Source: Ichthyophthirius multifiliis (taxonomy: Eukaryota; Ciliophora; Oligohymenophorea; Hymenostomatida). Taken from it: DNA of 31,837 nucleotides. The stretch's first letter is position 1. Each line of letters opens with the position of its first letter. Both the position numbers and the translations under genes were made by a program. The DNA lies in assembly GCF_000220395.1 (NCBI RefSeq), contig NW_004087610.1, positions 1-31,837 of the forward strand, read 5' to 3'. Shown piece by piece: positions 23,210 to 31,837 of the stretch. Below the pieces are notes generated by a model. It saw only the letters and a list, made by a program, of their open reading frames with translations, was not told where the DNA came from and did no database searches.

Positions 23210-23908
23210 TATATAAAGTCTTATTTACCTCTTTTAATATTAATGAAAAATTATATAAAAAAAGAAAATTATTAAATTTTAAAAATATTTATAAATTATA
23301 AATTAATTGCTTTACATTGTTTTTTATTTATATTATTATTTTTTAAAAATAAAACAAAAACTCAGTTAATAAAAATATTCATTAATAAAAGGTTAAATAA
23401 TTTCATTTATTTTTTTTTGATTTAGTTTTTAAAAAAAAATTAACAAAGAAATAATAATAAAAAAAAAATATAAATAAATATAATATACATATATATATAA
23501 CAAGTTTATATATATTTCTATTTAATTTTTTTTAATTATAATAATATAAAATAAAATAAATATTTATAGATTTATTTAATATATTCAAATAATTAATTAA
23601 TTTATTATATATTTTTTATTTATAAAAATTAAATTTATATTATTTATAAAAACAAATACACAATATATTTTAAAAATATTTAATTTTTTTTTCCTCTTTC
23701 AAATATGAAAAATGAATTAAACATTCATAAATTATATATATATATATATATATATAAATTTATAAATCAATTAATTAATTAGTAAGATTGTATTATTTTT
23801 TAATTTAAAAAAGTGCTTTATATATTCTTAATAAATATAAAAAAAATCTTAATTTTTTTTTTTTTTAAACAAAAAAAAAAAATAAAAATATAAAACTTTA
23901 AAAAAAAA
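22803..23908. other. Divergent promoter gap with an (AT)n run
   Basis: About 1.1 kb of A+T sequence lies between the starts of the coiled-coil gene and the YY1-like gene. It includes a TA dinucleotide run at about 23159-23204 and another at about 23736-23756. A hydrophobic open frame at 22768-22968 (minus) is a by-product of A+T richness. No RNA gene is seen. Confidence 0.65.
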
Positions 23909-24933
<1,025 letters not shown>

Positions 24934-25745
24934 TTTTTTTATTTAATATTTATATTTATTTAGTATGTTTTTTTTTTTTTTTTTTCTTTTTTTTTCTTTT
25001 TTTCTTTTTTTCTTTTTTATTTAAAAAAAAATAAATAAATATTTTTAATGTATTTAATCTTCTAAAAATTATTAAAAGTAATTTATATTTTCCATATGTA
25101 AATTACGATTTTAAGATATGTTATTATAAATTATATATATTTAAATATTAAAAAATAAAAAAATATAATATAATTATATTATAATGAATACTAACTTAAA
25201 AAATAAAAAAAATTAAAATTCATATATTAATAAACAAAAAAAAATGTATAAAGATAGAAAATCAATAAATATTTAGTAATAATTGTATAAAATTACTTTA
25301 ATTTTTAAAAAAATGGAAGAAATAAATAAAATATAATTAAAAAAATAATATAATAACAAAATACAAGTAATTTTATAAATATAATAATATAAATAATTTA
25401 AATTTTTATTAATATATATATATATATTAAAAATATTAAAATATTAAAATCATAATATTTATAGAAGAAATATAATTAATAATTATATTATAAAGCATTA
25501 TTTAATTAAAAATAAAAAAAAACTTAATAAATGATAAATAATTATTCAGTAAAAAAAAATAAAAAGTATAGATTCAATATCTTTCTATTCTTAATTTAAA
25601 ATTTTAGATATATCAAAAATTAGTCTAAACAACTTTAGTATAATAAATAAAACTAACAAAAATAATTTTATTTATAGTATATTTATCAAACTTGGTATAA
25701 AGCTAATAGTAACAAATCTTAATATATTTTAAACTCTAATAAATT
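24934..25745. other. Gap after the YY1-like gene, with a T/C tract
   Basis: A pyrimidine tract of T7-T17 runs separated by single C (about 24967-25019) lies just downstream of the YY1-like stop and may mark its 3' UTR. The rest is A+T without coding-like frames and holds the promoter of the next plus-strand gene. Confidence 0.6.
24967..25019 (+). repeat. Homopyrimidine (T)nC tract
   Basis: T runs punctuated by single C residues form a strand-asymmetric tract about 35 bp after the stop codon of the zinc-finger gene. It is distinct from the AT dinucleotide runs elsewhere in the window. Confidence 0.8.
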
Positions 25746-27480
25746 ATGGACCAAAATCCTATAGACAAATATATATATATATATATAATATATTTATTGT
25801 ATATACTGAATAATAATAACTATTATTATACTAGGATATGAAGATAAAACTCCTTTGACATAAACAAAAACGATTTATTTTATTTTTGTAGCCTTATTAA
25901 AGATTGTTTTTTCTTTGCATATTTAATAAAAAAAATTGTGGAAATAATAAACGATTTAGGGAAAGATAAATCTGTTTATGATTAGAAAATATTTTGTATT
26001 AATAAAATATATGGAAACAAAGAAATTAAGTAAAATTTTAAGAGAAAATACTTCACTTATATTTTCAAAGAAAGTAATGAATATGAAGGCTTAGTAAATA
26101 TAAATACTTCACAATTCGATAAAATAAGAAACTATGATTTATAGGTTTTGTAATTTATTACTTTCTAAAATAATATTTAGATTTAATTTCTCAGTTAAGT
26201 TTATATTAAAATTTTCTCTTAAAATAGAACAAAAAATTAATGTCTGTCTTAGTTAGAGGGTATATTTATAAATAAGGCAAATTTCATATTTAAAAACTTT
26301 ATTATGTTTAAATACAAAATCCATATATTTTTAAATATATTAACTATTATATATATATTATTTGTTATATATTTAGTTTAAATTTTCACTGATAATTTAT
26401 ATAATCCTACATTATTAGTAATAATATTAAAGTCATTTTATATAGTTTTTTCTTTTTTTCTCATGTATTTTTGGAATTTAATTATTTATAATAATAGAAA
26501 TTATTACATAATCATAAAAATATTTAGAGTATACTAAAGCTAAAAACACATTATATTTAACACCTTTATATATATAAGATTTCGAAGAAATTTTAAATGA
26601 GTTTGATAAAGAGTAATTTAAAAAAAAAACAAAAACAAAAACAAAAACAAAAAAACATAGAATAATCAATAAGTATTATGTTTTCGGGTCTTTAAATCTT
26701 AGATTTATAAGGTTTATATATAAAAATTGCAAATAAAAAATATTGAAATATGTAAAACAGAAGTATAAAATCAAAATAAAATGAAAGTATATATATATAT
26801 ATAATAAATAAAAAAAATAATACCTTTCTTTCTAAAATTTTATGATTTTAGATACTCAAACTTATAAGGCAGTTATTTAAAATAATTAAGAATAATAACA
26901 TATTATATATTAAATTAATATTCAAATATTTTTTTTTTAATTGATAAAAGCTTATATAAAGCAAAAATATTGAAGAGAAGGATATAAGTAAACCCTTTAA
27001 GTAAAAATAACTTATATGAAGACATAATAATTTATTTAAATAAATAAATAATATTAATGATATCTCTATTATATAAATTAATATTAATATATACAGTAAT
27101 ATGAATTTAAATAATAACAAAATAAAGAAAAAAAGTGGAAGAGCTTCTGGAAATGATAAGCTGTTTTTAAAAAAGGGGGGACATTTTATAAAAAAAGAAT
27201 ATATATTAGTTAGTTTAATAAATAAAGATTTAAATGAAAAATTATTAATTAAAACAATCAAGATGAAATAAACAATAATAAATCTACTATTATTGATATT
27301 TTTAATAAAACTAATGAATTTGATATTTCTAAAAGAAGATTAAATTTATTTTCTTAGTGTAAATCTTTAAAATATTATAGATAGAATGAATTACTGAAAA
27401 TTCTTAAATAATTACTTAAGTAAAGAAAACAAAACAAAAAAAAGAGAATTTTAAAAAAAGAAAACATTTAATATACAAAT
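25746..27480 (+). pseudogene. Frame-broken multi-pass membrane protein gene (decayed, or carrying sequence errors)
   Basis: Coding-like plus-strand peptides run across this interval, but in changing frames, so no intact protein can be given. Segments in order: a possible start MDQNPID at 25746; GYEDKTPLTQTKTIYFIFVALLKI; after an A8 run (25928-25935) IVEIINDLGKDKSVYDQKIFCINKIYG; a probably luminal stretch with FKESNEYEGLVNINTSQFD; and two strong membrane segments (ILTIIYILFVIYLVQIF; LLVIILKSFYIVFSFFLMYF). After another shift near 26450-26560 come AKNTLYLTPLYIQDFEEIL and a KTKTKTKTKK repeat. Later blocks include SGRASGNDKLFLKKGG and, near 27253-27480, STIIDIFNKTNEFDISKRRL. One or more AT-rich introns (for example about 26787-26849) may lie inside. 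I do not recognise the family, and it could be two genes. The first shift is a single-base homopolymer change, so sequencing error is as likely as true decay. Confidence 0.5.
26625..26651 (+). repeat. (AAAAAC)n short repeat coding Lys-Thr repeats
   Basis: A hexanucleotide-type repeat of A runs separated by single C. It reads as alternating Lys and Thr in the frame that gives FEEILNEFDKEQF just upstream. Confidence 0.75.
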
Positions 27481-28392
27481 TAAAATATCTAAAATATAAA
27501 TAATTAAAAATTAAAATTATTTTAATATATAATTTAATTTTTATTAAATAATTAAAAAATATTTAATTATTAAATAAATATATAATTATTAAGTATTTAA
27601 TAAAATATTTTTATTTAAAAATTATTATAAATAATTTTAAATATAATTATAATATCTTTTTATTTTTTAATTAATAAAAATTAATATATATTTATATATA
27701 TATATATATATATTGTTTTCTATTTTTTATATATCTTAATTTTTATGAAATCTTCTTTTAAATTTTAATTTATTAAATATATAAAAAATTAAATATACAT
27801 AATACATTGTATATATATAATATATAAATATTGTTAATTTTTATGTATATTATGTAAAAATTTAATTTGTTTTTATATTTATATTGATAAAATATTTAAT
27901 ATAATGAAATTTTTGCTATAACAATAGAAATATAGAATTTCTATATATATTTAAAATTAAAATAAAAGTAATAAAATTTTAAAAATAAATTTATTATTAT
28001 ATAATAAAATTTTGTTTAATTATTTTCATAATAAAAAAATTTATTAACGAAAAAAACCAATATATATTTAATAAATAAATATATCTATTTGCACTAATTA
28101 TTTTATTTAAAATAAAAACAAATAAAAAATAAAAAGATGTCTTAACAAAATTTTATATATATAGAATCTTATAAGATATTTTTAATAAATTATTAATTAT
28201 AAATAAAACTTAATTTTTTTTTTTTTGACATAATCAAAAAAAATAAAAAATAAAAATATATAAAAAATAAATAAAAACCAATATAAATTAAAATATCTTA
28301 TTTTATTATATAATTGAATATATCCACTTGTTCAAACTCTCAAACATTCATATTTAAAATAGAAAAAAATATAAAAAATAAAAAATAAAATA
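27481..28392. other. Gap upstream of the NagB-LmbE gene
   Basis: About 900 bp of A+T sequence contains the promoter and 5' UTR of the fusion gene. The frame from the preceding gene stays formally open here only because TGA is rare in such A+T-rich DNA. No RNA gene or coding-like composition is visible. Confidence 0.6.
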
Positions 28393-30436
28393 ATGTCTTT
28401 GTTAAACATTAACTATATAGAACGTGATAAAATATTCCGCAGTAAGGAATAAATCGAATGTAAAATATTCTCTAATATCAAACAAGCAAGTATAGAAGTA
28501 GCCCGTGAAATAAAAGATCTAATCCTAAAAAAATAAAAAGACAATCTTCCCTGTGTATTAGGTTTAGCAACTGGTTCAACACCCATTGGAGTATATGATG
28601 AATTAAAAAGAATGCATAAAGAAGAAAATTTATCATTTAAAAACGTAGTAACATTTAATTTAGATGAATACTATCCTATAAAAAAAGTAAAAAAAATCTA
28701 AAAAAATTAACAAAAAAATTAACAAAAAATTAAAAAGGAACATTTCTAAAGTTACAACTATTACATGAACGAAAGATTGTTTAATCATCTTGATATTCCT
28801 ATATAAAACATAAATATCCCTGACGGAAATATAGAATAAAAAGATATATATAGCTATTGTATTTAATACGAAAAAAAATAGAATCTTACGGTGGTTTAGA
28901 TTTCTAATTATTAGGAATTGGTGCTACAGGTCATATAGGTTTTAATGAGCCTGGTTCTACAATAGATTCGAAGACCCGTTTAATAAATCTGGACAAGAAA
29001 ACCCGAATGGATGCCGCCTCATCATTTATGGGAACCGAAAACGTACCTAAATATGCCATAACAATGGGTATATCTACTATAATGAAAGCTAAAAGAATTA
29101 TTATAATGGGTTTTTCTGAAGTCAAAGCTAAAATAATTGCCTAAACAGTCGAAGGTAAAGTTACAGTAGAATATCCAGCCTCTTTTCTACAATAACACTC
29201 TAATGTAGCTTTTTATATGGACCATCCTGCAGCTGAAAAATTGACTAGATATGTAGCTCCTTGGACTATTAAAGGTGTAAATACAGATCCGAATATGAAG
29301 TACGATGATTATTGGACTAAGAAAGCTGTCATATGGCTTTCTTTGAAATTAAATAAACCCATTCTAAGTCTAATCGAAAGCGATTATGAAGATAATGACC
29401 TTTTAGAACTACTTAATTAGGTTGGAAATGGTCACGCAGGAATTGTCAATTTGAAAGTCTTCAAAGATCTCCAAAATAAAATCACAGGATGGCCTGCTGG
29501 AGGTCGCCCTGATGAAGACAAAGACGATTACTTTAAAAAAAAATCTGTAAACTTAAAAACTGTACTTATTTTTTCCCCTCATCCGGATGATGATGTTATT
29601 TGTATGGCTGGAACTATGGAAAAGTTAGTCAAATAAGGCCACTGTGTCCATGTTGCATATTAAACAAGTGGAAATATAGCCGTATTTGATCATGATGCAG
29701 CACGTTTTACAGATTTTGTATAAGAATTTATTAAAAAATTCAAACTATATGACTCTTGTGACTAAATATTTAAAATATGTAATTAAATAAACACATCTTT
29801 ATAACAAAAAACACCCGAAAAACATGATGACTCTAATATTTTAGCAGTGAAAGGACTTATAAGAAGATGTGAAGCACGTTCTGCTGCTATACATACAGGA
29901 GTTCTAAAAGAAAATATATATTCATTAGATCTTCCTTTTTATGAAACTGGTGCTATAAAAAAAAATCCTAAAGGACCTGAAGATATCAAAATAATAAAAG
30001 ATTTAATTATTAAAATTAATCCAGATATGATATTTGCAGCTGGAGATTTAACTGACCCACATGGAACTCATAGAGTATGTTTAGAAACTATTTTAGCAGC
30101 TTTAGATGAATTAGAAAAAGAAAAAATAATATTTTAAATAAATTAGAAGTACTATTATATAGAGGAGCATGGTAAGAATGGGATATAGAAAATATTTGTA
30201 TTGCCTGTCCACTGGGTCCTGATGAAATGTAAAGAAAAAAAGAAGCAATATTCCGACATTAAAGTTAGAAAGATTGCGCTATGTATCCAGGAAACGATAA
30301 AAGAGAGTTCTGGTAAAGGGCTTGGGATAGAAATGTTAATACAGCTTAGAATTTTAGAAAATTAGGATTGACCGCTTTTGAAGGAATTGAATGTTTTGTT
30401 AATTTAGAATATTTAATTAATTAGGATATTAAATGA
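28393..30436 (+). CDS. Glucosamine-6-phosphate deaminase (NagB-like) fused to an LmbE/PIG-L-like deacetylase domain
   Basis: Exon 1, 28393-28686, encodes 98 residues. A 51 nt intron (28687-28737) leads to exon 2, ending at TGA 30434-30436. The product is about 664 residues, the length of the bacterial NagB-LmbE fusions. The N-terminal domain has [17 protein letters not shown] (phosphosugar loop), NLDEYYP with catalytic Asp91, and [15 protein letters not shown] with His164 and Glu169. NagB enzymes convert glucosamine-6-phosphate to fructose-6-phosphate and ammonia. The position of E. coli Asp141 is Thr162 here. The C-terminal domain has [13 protein letters not shown] (H380, D382, D383) and DPHGTH (H540, H543), the zinc-binding pattern of LmbE/PIG-L deacetylases. 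It ends LYRGAWQEWD...FWQRAWDRN...AFEGIECFV. Single bases appear missing at the A8 run 28871-28878 and the A6 run 30121-30126; adding both restores a multiple of three. It is probably cytosolic, without a signal peptide. Confidence 0.93.
28687..28737 (+). other. Intron of the NagB-LmbE gene
   Basis: A 51 nt, A-rich GT..AG intron. Without it the deaminase would gain 17 Lys/Asn/Gln-rich residues between DEYYPIKK and EHFQSYNYYM, where relatives have none. An intron in a bacterial-type gene shows it lies in the nuclear genome and is not bacterial contamination. Confidence 0.8.
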
Positions 30437-31101
30437 TTTTTTTTTTTTTTATTATTATTCATTTATAATTTTCTATTATTTGTAGTATTTCGTTTATATT
30501 TTCTTCGGATATTTAAAATAAATTAGCATATTTTATACTTAGGTCTTTTATACTTTTCTTGTTTATTTTAAATATTAACATCTGATATATTATAGATGTT
30601 ATTTAACAATATATTATATTTTTCTCCTGATATGGCTAAGCACCACGACTGTTTAGTTCACTTAAAATACATTCAATAATTAAACTTTCCCAAAAATTCA
30701 TATTTATAAATATTTTACAATTTAATAAATAACTTGAAGCATATTTTTTATTTTATTTTAAACAATCATTTTCTTTAATTTTTTTTTTTTTTTTTTTTTA
30801 ATATAAAATAAATTAATATATTGATGATTTATTATTATAAATAAAAAAATACCAAAAATAGGTTTAGTTATTTCATCTTCACTACTAATTTAGGAGGTAT
30901 TTAATTTTTTTTCAATATTTGTTTATAAATAATTTTAAACAAATGGAAATTCTTCATAAAAATAAACAGAAAAAGATATCATAATAATTTTCTTAACAGA
31001 AAAAATATCTTTGTTTTTATAACACTTAATATAAATAAATAATATATATATATATATATATATATAAATATAATAATATATTAATATAATTAATTTTTAA
31101 T
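30437..31101. other. Gap between convergent genes
   Basis: This is the 3' flank of the NagB-LmbE gene and of the convergent F-BAR-like gene. It contains a T run at 30780-30799 and a TA run at 31041-31065. Bases 30620-30660 are slightly more mixed in composition but no coding frame or RNA fold is evident. Confidence 0.6.
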
Positions 31102-31837
31102 TCAAATATATTTAATTATTTATAAATATTTTAAAAATATTTACATTATCTAATAAAATTTAAAAAACTTTGCACGCATTTTCGAATTATTTTTTTTATA
31201 GTTATTTTTTATTTAAAAATACTTAAAAAATGCTCCTTTCCAATCGTTTTCTTCTGAATCTACTAACTCTTCTAATTTTTCAAAAAATTTATAATTATTT
31301 TCATTTTAATCAAGTGCACATTAAAAAAGCCCCAAAAAATCTTAATCTTCTTTAAATTTCTATTCGAAATTTTCTTTTTATAAATTTTAATAGGTGATCA
31401 ATGTTTTTTATATAAATGAAAGATTATCTTAATATTTTAAATACTATATTTTTTATTTCCCTGTTTATTGTTTTTAAATAACTTCTTCAATAAACTAAAT
31501 ACTATTTACAGATTATATTTTAAAACTAATAATTTCAATATCATATTCAATATTTTTTACATAAGATGTTTCAAATACAAGTATTTTCATTAAAGAATCT
31601 TTCATTAAATTAATTCTATCCTCTTCTTATTTCTAAAAATAATTTAAAATTCGTCCCATTTAACTATTATATATATCAACTTAATTATTATGAATAGTTA
31701 TATATTATTTATATTAATTATTATAGTCCAATTATTCAGATTAAGATTACTTTATTCTAAATTATAATAATAAAAATAATATATTTATAATGATAAACTT
31801 TTAAAAAAGAGATACAAAATTTTATATATCTATATAT
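31102..31837 (-). CDS. F-BAR (FCH)-like membrane-shaping protein, 5' end beyond the window
   Basis: The minus-strand frame enters from the right edge (31837-31799: DIQNFVSLFQK). It crosses a 42 nt GT..AG intron (31798-31757) and continues to TGA at 31102. The phases of the two exons agree and no frameshift is needed. The peptide VDIYNSQMGRILNYFQKQEE, then DRINLMKDSLMKILVFETSYVKNIEYD, resembles the middle helix of F-BAR domains, where (E)ER(I)..LKD.L......E is typical. A charged helical region follows (FIEEVIQKQQTGKQKIQYL; KFFEKLEELVDSEENDWKGA), ending in a basic stretch. F-BAR proteins bind and curve membranes as dimers, usually with actin or endocytic partners. No SH3 domain is seen before the stop. 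The last roughly 30 residues could be altered by a further small intron. Assignment rests on motif resemblance only. Confidence 0.65.

Noticed and set aside
26848-27261. 137-codon hydrophobic minus-strand open frame, the longest standard-code frame in the window
   Set aside because: It is antisense to Lys/Asn-rich plus-strand coding segments; Phe/Leu/Ile richness is what antisense of AAA/AAT/TTA codons gives.
31780-31837. Chromosome end or telomere at the window edges
   Set aside because: Neither edge has G4T2-type or other G-rich terminal repeats; genes run off both edges.

Overview
The window is protist nuclear DNA of about 85% A+T and reads as a ciliate macronuclear chromosome. The decisive evidence is the genetic code. 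In every gene followed here TAA and TAG are read as glutamine and only TGA ends the frame. In the YY1-like zinc-finger gene and the NagB/LmbE gene these codons sit exactly where relatives have Gln (KRHQLVHTGE, RGAWQEW, FWQRAWDRN). Extreme A/T bias, short GT..AG introns and Asn/Gln/Lys-rich proteins fit an oligohymenophorean such as Ichthyophthirius or a Tetrahymena relative. The species is inferred, not proven.

Layout: (1) the 3' part of an N/Q/K-rich coiled-coil gene, minus strand, 1-1021; (2) a kinesin-1-like heavy chain, minus, 1261-5695, five exons; (3) a 2.4 kb AT-only gap; (4) a 2,080-residue secreted, probably GPI-anchored surface protein, plus, 8114-15111, eight exons; (5) a cAMP-receptor-like seven-helix receptor, minus, 16260-17540; (6) an EGF-TM-RING-H2 ubiquitin ligase, plus, 18505-19893; (7) an unrecognised 413-residue protein, minus, 20052-21292; (8) a coiled-coil protein, minus, 21609-22802; (9) a YY1-like four-finger transcription factor, plus, 23909-24933; (10) a frame-broken membrane-protein gene, plus, about 25746-27480; (11) a NagB-LmbE (glucosamine-6-phosphate deaminase plus deacetylase-like) fusion, plus, 28393-30436; (12) an F-BAR-like gene, minus, 31102 to the right edge, 5' end missing. 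Gaps between genes are almost pure A+T, with no tRNA, rRNA, transposon or telomere repeat seen.

There is no operon logic. Genes are single units in divergent or convergent pairs and functionally unrelated: transport, surface, signalling, protein turnover, transcription, sugar metabolism and membrane shaping. Exon models were fixed by requiring splice phases to agree. The summed exon lengths of genes 4, 5, 6, 8 and 9 are exact multiples of three.

Five genes (kinesin, the 413-residue protein, the broken membrane gene, NagB-LmbE and the left-edge gene) need single-base shifts, nearly all at A/T homopolymers and in the sense of one missing base. That pattern looks like sequencing under-calls. 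The most interesting items are the EGF-TM-RING ligase, the YY1-type factor in a ciliate, the bacterial-style NagB-LmbE fusion with an altered active-site position, and the modular giant surface protein.
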